Shown here in pieces: positions 1-6,183 of a stretch of 6,459 nucleotides of DNA. Source of the stretch: an uncultured Francisella sp. Lineage in GTDB: Bacteria > Pseudomonadota > Gammaproteobacteria > Burkholderiales > Neisseriaceae. The translations under genes were made by a program, and so were the position numbers. Positions within the stretch are counted from its first letter, which is position 1, and every line of letters starts with the position of its first letter. The notes beneath the pieces are model-generated. The model was not told where the DNA came from, searched no databases, and worked only from the letters and a program-made list of their open reading frames with translations. The DNA is taken from assembly GCA_905373555.1 (NCBI GenBank), contig CAJPTP010000062.1:1-6459 (forward strand), read 5' to 3'.

Positions 1-629
1 GGCGCGGGCGCGGGCGCCGAGGCCGGGGCCGGACGCCGCGCGGGCGCAGAAGCGGGCGCTTGACGCCTGCCATGGGGAACCGCCCCCGCCCGGGATCCCG
101 GCGCCCCCGGTCGGGCCGCTTGCTTTTGGAAGCGCGCGTCGCAAGTTTGCCTGGCGCGCAAGCCATACTCAAGGTAGGGGAAATAGCGCGGATCCTCGAT
201 CGTCCTTTGGGTCAAGGCGCGGTTGGGGCGCCCGTCGCGGCCCATGGATGATCGGGTGACGGCGTTTTCGTAGTCGATGAGCGTGTCCATGTCCATGCCG
301 TTGGACGGCTCCATGTAAAAGCTCACGAAGCACTTGCAATAGTCTTTGTTGTTGGTGACCGACAGGCAGGACTCGAATTTGCTTTTGATGAACGACGCTT
401 GCTCCACGGGGTTGTGGAAGCGCACCTGAATGGGAAATTTGTACGTCGACTTGCCGACCTTCACGACCAATTCCGTCGGGGCGGCGCCTTTGGCGGCGGG
501 CCGTTGCGCGCCGATCGAGGCGCGGCGCGCGGCCCCGTCGGCCGATCCCGCCCAAGCGGTAAGCGGCGCGGTCGCGCCGATCAAGGCGAAGGCGGCCAAA
601 GCCCAACGCCAAGCCAAGAACCGTTGCAT
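1..629 (-). CDS. exported Cys-containing hypothetical protein, 3' end beyond window
   Basis: An open frame of 209 codons runs to the window edge without a stop. The start ATG at 629 has a purine-rich Shine-Dalgarno (GAGGGAG) six bases upstream. Residues 1-28 look like a Sec signal peptide: a short basic start (MQRF), a hydrophobic stretch LALIG-like to about residue 24, and a likely cleavage after AWA (residues 25-27). Residues 29-52 are an Ala/Arg linker. Residues 53-165 form the conserved-looking part, with Cys at 88, 98, 100 and 163; the YCKCF group at 97-101 and the late Cys resemble small periplasmic proteins with a C...CxC...C pattern, perhaps disulphide-bonded. After residue 170 the chain becomes Ala/Pro/Arg low complexity. 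I do not recognise a named family and assign no function. It follows the sspB terminator and probably has its own promoter, so no operon link to sspB is implied. Confidence 0.75.
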   Translation of the reverse strand, partial: MQRFLAWRWALAAFALIGATAPLTAWAGSADGAARRASIGAQRPAAKGAAPTELVVKVGKSTYKFPIQVRFHNPVEQASFIKSKFESCLSVTNNKDYCKCFVSFYMEPSNGMDMDTLIDYENAVTRSSMGRDGRPNRALTQRTIEDPRYFPYLEYGLRARQTCDARFQKQAARPGAPGSRAGAVPHGRRQAPASAPARRPAPASAPAPA

Positions 630-716
630 GGGACACTCCCTCTTCCAAGGCGGATGCGGCAAGCCGGGCGCAAGCGGCGCAAAAGGCGGCCAAGGCAACC
701 GGCCGCCGCGACAGGC

Positions 717-737
717 CCGAAGTCCGAAGTCCGAAGA
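717..737. repeat. 7-bp tandem repeat, three copies
   Basis: Three head-to-tail units of CCGAAGT (the last ends in A) lie in the gap between sspB and the exported protein gene, within its predicted leader. A repeat this short can arise by slippage, and no function can be read from it. The remainder of the 278-base gap (630-907) holds only the terminator and candidate promoter listed separately. Confidence 0.7.
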
Positions 738-799
738 CCGGCGCGGCAAACCGAAACAACGCGCCCTGCGGACGAAAGCGGCCCCGCGCCCCCAAAAAA

Positions 800-828
800 A
801 TTATGCCCCGAAGGCGGGCGGACAACAA
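800..828 (-). promoter_or_regulatory. candidate promoter for the exported protein gene
   Basis: On the minus strand a TTGTTG box (828-823) lies 17 bases before CATAAT (805-800), which matches five of six -10 consensus bases. It sits directly downstream of the sspB terminator and overlaps its T-tract, in the only AT-rich patch of the gap. Predicted start near 793 would give a leader of about 165 bases. The -35 box is weak (three of six), so this is a moderate call. Confidence 0.4.
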
Positions 829-854
829 AAAGCCGCGACCGGGCGCGGCTTTTT
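827..854 (-). terminator. bidirectional intrinsic terminator after sspB
   Basis: AAAAAGCCGCG (827-837) pairs perfectly with CGCGGCTTTTT (844-854) around a six-base loop. On the minus strand the GC stem is followed by five T. It begins about 54 bases past the sspB stop. The A-tract and T-tract make it symmetrical, so it could also stop plus-strand transcription. Confidence 0.88.
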
Positions 855-907
855 CCGACCTCTCAGGGCTTGGTCCGCCCGGATCCGGGCGCGCCCTTGG
901 GGGGGGA

Positions 908-1483
908 TTATTTCTTGGCCTTGCTCTCGCGCAGGCGGCGAATCTCCTCCAAGCTCATCGGCTCGGAGCCGCCGCGGCGCGCCGCCTTTTGGGCCAACTC
1001 AGGCGCCGAATCGACGGCGCCGGCCGATCGGGCGGGCGCTTTGTCGGGCCCGGGGCCCGTCGGGGCGTCGATCCGGGCTTCGGCCCCCGCGCGGGCGCCG
1101 GATGCGTCCGATTTGGCCGGGGCCAAGCTCAAATCCGTCGCGGGGTCGTATTCGACGGGGGCGAAGCTCACGCCCTCGCCCGTCTCGGCGGAACGCAGAT
1201 CCGTCACCTGCGAGCGGGGAATGGCGACGTCGAAGGACTCGCCGTTGAAGCGCGCCTTGAAGGTGACCCAGTAGTCGTTGATCTCCAACTGAGCCGCCGC
1301 CCCCGGGGACACGTTGAGCGTGATTTGCGGCTGCTTCATCAAATATTCCGGCAGCGAGACGTGCTCGTTGACCATGGCCGCGAGATACGGCGTGCTTCCG
1401 GTGTCGACGCACCAGTTGTACGCGGCCACCAGCAGGTAGGTCTCCAACGCGTTGCAGTATTCCCCGCCCAGTTCTCCGTTCAT
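908..1483 (-). CDS. sspB: SspB, ClpXP protease specificity-enhancing factor
   Basis: This 191-residue protein matches SspB, the adaptor that hands ssrA-tagged peptides from stalled ribosomes to ClpXP. Recognisable core segments are TYLLVAAYNW (15-24), the TPYL element (31-34), the VSLPEYL and QITLNVSP strands (42-60) and the FKARFNGESFDVAIP strand pair (75-89). The folded substrate-binding domain ends near residue 110. Residues 111-172 are an Ala/Pro/Gly/Asp linker, as expected for SspB. The extreme C terminus (EEIRRLRESKAKK) does not show the familiar LRVVK ClpX-docking tail. The start ATG has GAGGA about nine bases upstream; the stop is TAA. It lies 184 bases downstream of sspA, its usual partner, though that gap is longer than the near-contact usually seen. 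A terminator follows. Confidence 0.92.
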   Translation of the reverse strand: MNGELGGEYCNALETYLLVAAYNWCVDTGSTPYLAAMVNEHVSLPEYLMKQPQITLNVSPGAAAQLEINDYWVTFKARFNGESFDVAIPRSQVTDLRSAETGEGVSFAPVEYDPATDLSLAPAKSDASGARAGAEARIDAPTGPGPDKAPARSAGAVDSAPELAQKAARRGGSEPMSLEEIRRLRESKAKK

Positions 1484-1510
1484 GCGCGCCCATCCTCAAA
1501 AAACAAACCG

Positions 1511-1528
1511 CTTGGCTTGCCAAGTATA
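1511..1528 (-). promoter_or_regulatory. possible sspB -10 box abutting a palindrome
   Basis: On the minus strand TATACT (1528-1523) matches five of six -10 bases and overlaps the edge of the inverted repeat CTTGGCTTGCCAAG (1511-1524), which would lie at the start of transcription. No convincing -35 box stands 16-18 bases upstream. It could be a weak internal promoter with an operator, or chance. Confidence 0.25.
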
Positions 1529-1621
1529 GCGCCGAGCGCAAAGATCTTGCCCGGGGCGACGCCCGCCCCCAAGCGGCGCCCCGACCCAAGCCCAAGCCGC
1601 CCGGGAAAGCGGCGGCCCGCC

Positions 1622-1649
1622 CCGATCCGGCCTCGGGATCGGCGATCCC
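1622..1649. repeat. overlapping inverted repeats in the sspA-sspB gap
   Basis: CCGATCC (1622-1628) pairs with GGATCGG (1636-1642), while GGGATC (1635-1640) pairs with GATCCC (1644-1649). The two hairpins share bases and cannot form together. Neither is followed by a T-tract on the minus strand, so neither is an intrinsic terminator. They could slow RNA decay or be chance in GC-rich spacer. Confidence 0.45.
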
Positions 1650-1667
1650 AAGCCAAGCCGCGGCGCC

Positions 1668-2294
1668 TTAGTTGCGCATCGCCTTTTCCGACGCCGTGAG
1701 CGACTGGATGAAGGACTCGCGCTGGAACAGGCTTTCGCCGTACTTCAAAATGGGGGCCGCCTCTTTGGTCTTGTCGAGGTTGATCTTGTAGTGCTGCAGA
1801 CGCCACAACAGCGTCGCGAACACGACGTCGACCAAGGAAAACTCCTCGCCCAGAACGAATTTGCGCGACTTGAACACGGGCGCGTACGACAGCAGCGCCT
1901 TGGTGATGCGCTCGACCGCGTACTTCTTGTTCTCCGCCGCGCGCGCATCCGCCCCGTGCTCCGCGCTTTCCAGCACCCGGACGTAGCGAAACAGCTCGCG
2001 CTCGAGGCGGAAGAGGATCAGCCGCCCTTGGGCGCGCATGGCGGGCTCCGCCGGCATCAGCTGCGGATGGGGGAAACGCTCGTCGATGTACTCGTTGATG
2101 ATGTTGGACTCGAACAAAACCAAGTCCCGATCGACCAGCACGGGCACTTGGTTGTAGGGATTCAGCTGCCTCAAGCCCTCCGGCTTGTTGTACACGTCGA
2201 CGTCTTGAATGTCGAACTCCATGCCCTTCTCGAACAACACGATGCGGCAGCGGTGGCTGAAGGGGCATGTGATGCCCGAATACAGTTTCATCAT
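1668..2294 (-). CDS. sspA: SspA, stringent starvation protein A
   Basis: This 208-residue protein has the glutathione S-transferase fold of SspA, a transcription factor that binds the sigma70-RNA polymerase holoenzyme and alters promoter use in stationary phase and starvation. Visible landmarks are the N-terminal thioredoxin-like domain with MKLYSGITCPFSHRC (residues 2-16), the QVPVL segment with the cis-Pro (49-53), the FESNIINEYIDERF helix start (61-74) and the PHP triplet at 75-77, the surface patch known to matter for polymerase contact in Escherichia coli SspA. A helical C-terminal domain follows (about 86-206). The family lacks GST activity. Two adjacent ATGs open the frame; GGGAG seven bases before the first (2294) favours it, giving MMKLYSG. 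A further upstream in-frame ATG at 2372 lies outside family homology. The stop is TAA. sspB follows on the same strand. Confidence 0.95.
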   Translation of the reverse strand: MMKLYSGITCPFSHRCRIVLFEKGMEFDIQDVDVYNKPEGLRQLNPYNQVPVLVDRDLVLFESNIINEYIDERFPHPQLMPAEPAMRAQGRLILFRLERELFRYVRVLESAEHGADARAAENKKYAVERITKALLSYAPVFKSRKFVLGEEFSLVDVVFATLLWRLQHYKINLDKTKEAAPILKYGESLFQRESFIQSLTASEKAMRN

Positions 2295-2410
2295 GCGAAA
2301 ACTCCCGGGTATTTGGCGGGGGCGGGCCAACCCGTCCCCTCGCGCGGCGCCGGCCGGCGCTCCAAAACGCAAGGGAAATGTGGGGGCGAACGCCCTGTTT
2401 TAAAGGAGAG

Positions 2411-2454
2411 CTCAAATTTTGAGTTTTCTCGCAACGCGTTGCCGCCTTGCAAGG
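2411..2454. promoter_or_regulatory. palindrome cluster upstream of sspA
   Basis: Three exact short dyads lie side by side in the serB-sspA gap: CTCAAA-T-TTTGAG (2411-2423), GCAACGCGTTGC (2431-2442) and CCTTGCAAGG (2445-2454). They sit 117-160 bases before the sspA start, around the most AT-rich patch in the spacer, where a promoter would be expected. No clean -35/-10 pair could be picked out; the best -10-like hexamers (TTTAAA, CAAAAT) lack a matching -35. This could be an operator region. The rest of 2295-2526 is GC-rich spacer without a readable signal. Confidence 0.35.
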
Positions 2455-2526
2455 AAACCGAAATTCAAGATCGCGCGCGGCAAGCGCGCCCGGGCGGCGC
2501 GGCGCGGGCGGCGAAGCGCCTTCGGC

Positions 2527-3432
2527 TTAGCGGAAAAACCGCATGAGCTCATCCAAGCCGCCCGCGTTGATCACGCAATCGGCGGCGGCGCGGTTCACGG
2601 CCTTGCCCTTGAACGACACGCCCACGCCCGCGAGCTTGAGCATCGGAACGTCGTTGGCGCCGTCGCCGACGGCGGCGACCCGATCCATCCCGTAGCCGCC
2701 CTCCTTGGCCAAGCGCTCGATCTCGCGGCGCTTTGCGGCGCTGTCGATCACGGGCCCGACGGTTTTGCCCGTGAGCTTGCCCTCGGAGTCGATCTCCAAA
2801 ACGTTGGCGAGCTCATGGGCCAAGGCAAAGCGTTTTTGCAAACGCCGCGTGAAGTACGTGAAGCCGCCCGAAACCAGCAAAAACTCCACGCCTTGATCGA
2901 CGCACGCGCGCGCCAAACGGTCAGCGCCCTCGGTCACGCCCAAAACGTCGCGGTACACCCCGCCCAGCGCCGCCTCGGCGTCGAGCCCCTTGAGCAAGGA
3001 CACGCGCAAGGCCAAAGCCTCCGAAAAGTCCAATTCGCCGTTGAGCGTCCGGCGCGTGATCTGGGCGACCCGGTCTTTGACGCCCGCCGCGGCCGCGATC
3101 TCGTCGATGCACTCGACGGTGATGAACGTGGAGTCCATGTCGCTCGCGATCAGGCGCAGGTCGCGAAACGCCATGTCGGGCAAAACGCCGTAGTTGGCGC
3201 CCGCGCCGTCGAGAATGCGACGCTCGTCGCCCGTGAGGGCAAAGCCCGCGCTTGGCGCAAAGCGCATCCGAACGAAGGCGTCGGCCGCCGTCGAGCCCAA
3301 ACACGACAGCTCGCCCGCGCCGAAAAACCGCCCCAGGCCGAGCCGCTCCAAGGCATGGGCGGGATCCTCGAGCGGATCGGCCAAGGCGCTTTTGGGCAAA
3401 GAAACGGAGAGCGCCATGCGCTTGTCAGACAT
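2527..3432 (-). CDS. serB: SerB, phosphoserine phosphatase (HAD superfamily)
   Basis: This 301-residue cytosolic enzyme hydrolyses O-phospho-L-serine to serine, the last step of the phosphorylated serine pathway. The HAD motifs are all present: motif I SDMDST with nucleophile Asp98 and acid/base Asp100, motif II LLVSGG with Ser188, the motif III Lys in SAAK (Lys234), and motif IV GDGANDVPM with Asp257 and Asp261. Substrate-specificity residues known from archaeal SerB also align: Glu107, Phe136 and Arg143. Residues 1-90 are an N-terminal regulatory-type extension as in longer SerB proteins; its detailed fold is not evident by eye. The ATG at 3432 is chosen because AGAGGA stands six bases upstream; an earlier in-frame ATG at 3525 would only add an Arg/Ala-rich stretch. 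The stop is TAA, with no clear terminator before sspA 232 bases on. It is separated from dusA by a terminator. Confidence 0.95.
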   Translation of the reverse strand: MSDKRMALSVSLPKSALADPLEDPAHALERLGLGRFFGAGELSCLGSTAADAFVRMRFAPSAGFALTGDERRILDGAGANYGVLPDMAFRDLRLIASDMDSTFITVECIDEIAAAAGVKDRVAQITRRTLNGELDFSEALALRVSLLKGLDAEAALGGVYRDVLGVTEGADRLARACVDQGVEFLLVSGGFTYFTRRLQKRFALAHELANVLEIDSEGKLTGKTVGPVIDSAAKRREIERLAKEGGYGMDRVAAVGDGANDVPMLKLAGVGVSFKGKAVNRAAADCVINAGGLDELMRFFR

Positions 3433-3511
3433 GTCCAATCCTCTTGGGCCCAACGCCGCGCGGGCGGCGCGGCGGCCGCGGGCGCAAACGGCGCGGGCGC
3501 GGCGCCGCAAA

Positions 3512-3523
3512 GCCCGCGCGGGC
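3512..3523. repeat. 12-bp GC palindrome in the serB leader
   Basis: GCCCGCGCGGGC is an exact palindrome flanked by A6 on the right and by AAA on the left, about 80 bases upstream of the serB start and just past the dusA terminator. On the minus strand it is followed by only three T, so it is at best a weak secondary stop. The remaining 3433-3511 spacer is GC-rich low complexity, with no recognisable serB promoter. Confidence 0.4.
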
Positions 3524-3538
3524 AAAAAATGAAATGAG

Positions 3539-3584
3539 AAAAACGCCGAGCGGCCGAAAAGCGGCGACCGCCCGGCGCTCGGCG
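3539..3584 (-). terminator. intrinsic terminator after dusA
   Basis: CGCCGAGCG (3544-3552) pairs perfectly with CGCTCGGCG (3576-3584); a smaller GCCG/CGGC hairpin sits inside the 23-base loop. On the minus strand the stem runs directly into five T (3543-3539). It starts 15 bases beyond the dusA stop. Several copies of the CTCGGCG word in the vicinity allow alternative registers. Confidence 0.75.
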
Positions 3585-3598
3585 CCGGCTCTCGGCGC

Positions 3599-4810
3599 TC
3601 AGCGCTCGGCGCGACGGGCGCGGGCGCGGGCGATCGGCTCGTAAGCCCAAAAAACGACGTCGGGGTCGTTGGCGGCCAGCGCTTGGGGGTCGCTCAAGAT
3701 GCGCCGCCACTCCTTGCTTCCGGGCTCGCCTTGGAAAAAACCCAGCAAATGGCGGCACACGTGCCGAGTCTGCGTGCCCTTGCCCGATGCAATGGCCCGG
3801 GCGACGTAGGCGCGGATCCGCCCCACCAGCTCGTCGTCGCCGACGGGCGGCTCCGCCGCGCCGAAAAACCTTTGATCGACCTCGCGCAAAAACAGGGGAT
3901 CTTTGTACGCCTTGCGCCCCACCATCACGCCGTCGAAGTCGCGCAAAAGGCCGTCAATCTCGCCGTAGTCGCCAATTCCGCCGTTGATCACGACGGTGAG
4001 GTCGGGCATGTCGCGCTTGAGCCGCGCCGCGGCGTCGCGCCGAAGCGGCGGGATTTCCCGGTTTTCCTTGGGCGAAAGCCCATGCAGCCACGCGTTGCGG
4101 GCATGGACGTAAAACACGTCGTTGCCGGACAAGGCATGCACCGTTCCCACGAAGTCGGCCAAAAAAGCGTAACTTTCGTCTTTGTCCAAGCCGACGCGGT
4201 TTTTGACGGTGCAAGGCAGCTGCGCGGCGTCTTGGGCGGCTTTGACCATGTCGGCCACCAAATTCGCCTCGCGCATGAGGATGGCGCCGAACGCGCCTTT
4301 TTGCACCTTGGGGCTGGGGCAGCCGCAGTTGACGTTGATCTCGTCGTAGCCCGCCGCCTGCGCCGCTTGGGCCGCGATCGCCATCTGCGCGGGGTCGCTG
4401 CCGCCGATTTGCAAGGCCAAAGGCCCTTGCTCGTCGCCGCGCGCCAAAAACCGCTCCCGATCGCCGACGGCCAAGGCGCCCAAGGGAACCATCTCGGTGA
4501 ACAGCAGCGCCTTTCGGGTCATCAGCCGCGCCACGGATCGAAAGTGCCGATCCGTCCACTCCAACATCGGCGCCACGCAAAAGCGCCGGCTTTCGGCCAA
4601 GGCGGCCGCGGCCGATCCGGCCGGGGCGCGCTTGGCGCTTTCGCTCGCACCGTTCGCCCGCTCGGCCCTCGGCGTTTCCCGCGCCTGTTGCGCCCTTTGC
4701 GCCCGCCGCGTCGCGTTCGCCCCGTTCGCTCCGGTCGCCCCGTTCGTCTCGTTCGTCTCGTTCGTCTCGTTCGCCCCGCCCGGCTCGTTGGCTTCGTTCG
4801 CTTCGCCCAT
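3599..4810 (-). CDS. dusA: DusA, tRNA-dihydrouridine(20/20a) synthase with repeat-derived N-terminal extension
   Basis: This FMN- and NADPH-dependent enzyme reduces U20/U20a in the tRNA D-loop. The catalytic TIM barrel begins at residue 76 with RFCVAPMLEWTDRH (FMN-site PML at 81-83). TEMV follows at 105-108, the catalytic Cys164 lies in NCGCPSPKVQKGAFGA, the FMN-contacting Lys203 lies in TVKNRVGLD (201-209), HARNAWLHGLSPKENR spans 236-251, and the phosphate-binding INGGI (275-279) and GVMVGRKAY (294-302) complete the barrel. The DusA-type motifs distinguish it from DusB and DusC. A helical tRNA-binding domain occupies the C terminus. Family members usually start about where residue 70 lies here; residues 1-70 are an Ala/Thr-Asn-Glu/Gly tripeptide repeat. 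The ATG at 4810 has AAGGAA eight bases upstream, and no in-frame ATG or good site lies nearer the barrel, so the extension is probably translated. The stop is TGA; a terminator follows. Confidence 0.93.
   Translation of the reverse strand: MGEANEANEPGGANETNETNETNGATGANGANATRRAQRAQQARETPRAERANGASESAKRAPAGSAAAALAESRRFCVAPMLEWTDRHFRSVARLMTRKALLFTEMVPLGALAVGDRERFLARGDEQGPLALQIGGSDPAQMAIAAQAAQAAGYDEINVNCGCPSPKVQKGAFGAILMREANLVADMVKAAQDAAQLPCTVKNRVGLDKDESYAFLADFVGTVHALSGNDVFYVHARNAWLHGLSPKENREIPPLRRDAAARLKRDMPDLTVVINGGIGDYGEIDGLLRDFDGVMVGRKAYKDPLFLREVDQRFFGAAEPPVGDDELVGRIRAYVARAIASGKGTQTRHVCRHLLGFFQGEPGSKEWRRILSDPQALAANDPDVVFWAYEPIARARARRAER
4712..4801. repeat. 9-bp tandem repeat within the dusA 5' coding end
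   Basis: The coding strand repeats a nine-base unit close to GCGAACGAG, one tripeptide (Ala/Thr-Asn-Glu/Gly) per unit. Three copies are exact (4741-4767) and the rest are diverged. The period stays visible at the protein level to about 4601, where Ala or Thr still falls at every third residue in most units. Because the unit is a multiple of three, copy-number change would lengthen or shorten the protein without shifting the frame. Confidence 0.85.
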
Positions 4811-4831
4811 CGCGCCCGTTCCTTGCTTGGC

Positions 4832-4854
4832 TTGGGCGCCGCGCCCATGCCCAA
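4832..4854. repeat. hairpin in the dusA leader
   Basis: TGGGCG (4833-4838) pairs with CGCCCA (4842-4847), and alternatively TTGGGC (4832-4837) with GCCCAA (4849-4854). It lies between the metK terminator and the dusA ribosome binding site. No convincing dusA promoter is visible in the 93-base gap, so dusA may depend on readthrough from metK or on a promoter inside the metK 3' end. Confidence 0.4.
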
Positions 4855-4860
4855 AAACAG

Positions 4861-4887
4861 GAAAAGCGCGGCAGCGCCGCGCTTTTC
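4861..4887 (-). terminator. bidirectional intrinsic terminator after metK
   Basis: GAAAAGCGCGGC (4861-4872) pairs perfectly with GCCGCGCTTTTC (4876-4887) around a three-base loop: a 12-bp arm with a GC core and a T4 tail on either strand. It starts 16 bases past the metK stop and separates metK from dusA. Confidence 0.88.
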
Positions 4888-4903
4888 TCGGCCAAAGCCT
4901 CGG

Positions 4904-6073
4904 TCAAATCCCCGCGCCCGCTTTGAGCGCCTCGACCTTGTCCGGCCTTTCCCACGTGAACTCCGGCTCCTCGCGGCCGAAATGGCCGTAGGCGGCGGTC
5001 TTGCGGTAGATGGGGCGGCGCAGGTCGAGCATCTCGATGATGCCCTTGGGGCGCAGGTCGAAGTTCTCGCGCACCAAGCTCACCAGCTTTTCGTCGCTCA
5101 AGGGCGAAGTGCCGAAGCAATCGACCGCGACCGACGTGGGCTCGGCCACGCCGATGGCGTAGGACACCTGCACTTGGCACTGCTTGGCCAAGCCCGCCGC
5201 GACGATGTTTTTGGCGACGTAACGGCAGGCGTAGGCGGCCGAGCGGTCGACCTTGGTCGGGTCTTTGCCGGAAAACGCGCCCCCGCCGTGCGGCGCGGCC
5301 CCGCCGTAGGTGTCGACGATGATCTTGCGGCCCGTGAGCCCGCAGTCGCCTTGGGGGCCGCCGATGACGAACCGCCCGGTGGGGTTGATCAAAAAGCGCG
5401 TTTTTTCGTTGATGAAGCGCGGGGGAATGACGGGCTTGACGATCTCCTCGATCACCGCCTCGCGCAGATCCTTGTACTCGACGTCCGGCGCATGCTGGGT
5501 CGAGAGCACCACGGTGTCGACGGATTTGACCTCGCCCGTGTCGGAGTCGTACACGGCCGTGATTTGCGACTTGGCGTCCGGCCGCAGCCAAGGCAGGCGC
5601 CCGTCGCGGCGCAGCTGGCTTTGGCGCATCATGAGCCGATGGCAGTAGTGGATGGCGAACGGCATCAGGGCGGGCGTCTCGTTGCAGGCGTAGCCGAACA
5701 TGATGCCCTGATCGCCCGCGCCTTGGTCTTTGTCCAGGCCCTCGCCCTCGTTGACGCCTTGGGCGATGTCGGGCGACTGCTCGTCGTAGCCCACGAGCAC
5801 CGCGCAACTGTTGAAGTCGAAGCCCATGTCCGAGCCCGTGTAGCCGATCTCGTGAATGATCTTGCGCGCGACCTTGATGTAGTCGACGCGCGCCTTCGAC
5901 GTCAGCTCTCCCGCCAACACCACCAGACCCGTGTTGACCAAGGTTTCGGCCGCCACCCGAGCCTGCGGGTCTTGGGCCAAAACCGCGTCCAAAATGCCGT
6001 CGGAGATCTGGTCGGCCACTTTGTCGGGATGGCCTTCGGAAACGGACTCAGAGGTAAAAAGGTATTCGCTCAT
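4904..6073 (-). CDS. metK: MetK, S-adenosylmethionine synthetase
   Basis: This 389-residue cytosolic enzyme makes S-adenosylmethionine from methionine and ATP, releasing phosphate and diphosphate; it works as a tetramer with Mg and K ions. The length fits the bacterial family (about 380-395). Diagnostic segments are [19 protein letters not shown] (7-25) with catalytic His15, signature 1 [11 protein letters not shown] (118-128), [20 protein letters not shown] (231-250), [18 protein letters not shown] (254-271) with the P-loop-like signature 2, and the C-terminal [13 protein letters not shown] (363-375). All three repeated alpha/beta domains appear intact. The start ATG fits family homology ([10 protein letters not shown]), but the upstream sequence is only GGG followed by T6 and C, a poor ribosome binding site. 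A TTG at 6133 in frame is the only earlier alternative and adds non-homologous residues. The stop is TGA. Transcription likely starts 225 bases upstream and passes a terminator within the leader. Confidence 0.97.
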   Translation of the reverse strand: MSEYLFTSESVSEGHPDKVADQISDGILDAVLAQDPQARVAAETLVNTGLVVLAGELTSKARVDYIKVARKIIHEIGYTGSDMGFDFNSCAVLVGYDEQSPDIAQGVNEGEGLDKDQGAGDQGIMFGYACNETPALMPFAIHYCHRLMMRQSQLRRDGRLPWLRPDAKSQITAVYDSDTGEVKSVDTVVLSTQHAPDVEYKDLREAVIEEIVKPVIPPRFINEKTRFLINPTGRFVIGGPQGDCGLTGRKIIVDTYGGAAPHGGGAFSGKDPTKVDRSAAYACRYVAKNIVAAGLAKQCQVQVSYAIGVAEPTSVAVDCFGTSPLSDEKLVSLVRENFDLRPKGIIEMLDLRRPIYRKTAAYGHFGREEPEFTWERPDKVEALKAGAGI

Positions 6074-6085
6074 GAAAAAACCCGG

Positions 6086-6098
6086 GCGGCCAAGCCGC
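6086..6098. repeat. hairpin just ahead of the metK start codon
   Basis: GCGGC (6086-6090) pairs with GCCGC (6094-6098) around CAA. In the mRNA this hairpin lies 12 bases before the start codon, followed by CCGGG and six U that end one base before the ATG. It could influence ribosome access or act as a weak second stop, but the U-tract does not directly abut the stem. Confidence 0.4.
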
Positions 6099-6150
6099 AA
6101 GCAAACCGTTGAGCAAGGGGCGCTTAGGCGCAAGCCCGCGCCCGGCCATT

Positions 6151-6183
6151 AAAAAAGCCCCGGACCTATCGTCGATCAGGGGC
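6151..6183 (-). terminator. intrinsic terminator inside the metK leader
   Basis: On the minus strand GCCCC (6183-6179) pairs with GGGGC (6161-6157). After a single mismatch GAUC (6177-6174) pairs with GGUC (6166-6163), one pair being G-U, closing a seven-base loop. Six T (6156-6151) follow directly. It lies 78 bases upstream of the metK start codon, between the strong promoter and the gene, where termination would act as attenuation. It could instead mark the 3' end of a stand-alone small RNA. Confidence 0.75.

Noticed and set aside
169..828. 219-codon minus-strand frame overlapping the exported protein gene
   Set aside because: It starts inside the sspB terminator hairpin, lacks a signal peptide or motif, and is out of frame with the gene that has a good ribosome site and signal sequence.
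2419..3537. 372-codon plus-strand open frame opposite serB
   Set aside because: It is the antisense shadow of serB, whose catalytic motifs are intact on the other strand, and no family is recognisable in it.
4741..4767. Phase-variation switch in dusA
   Set aside because: The unit is nine bases, so copy changes keep the reading frame and cannot turn the gene on or off.
3954..5807. 617-codon minus-strand open frame across metK and dusA
   Set aside because: It is the Arg-rich frame-shifted reading of both real genes and passes through the metK terminator.
3683..6112. Very long plus-strand open frame (809 codons) opposite metK and dusA
   Set aside because: It is antisense to two confidently identified genes. 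Its product is rich in His, Arg, Val and Ala without domain signatures, and such frames arise from GC-biased third positions.
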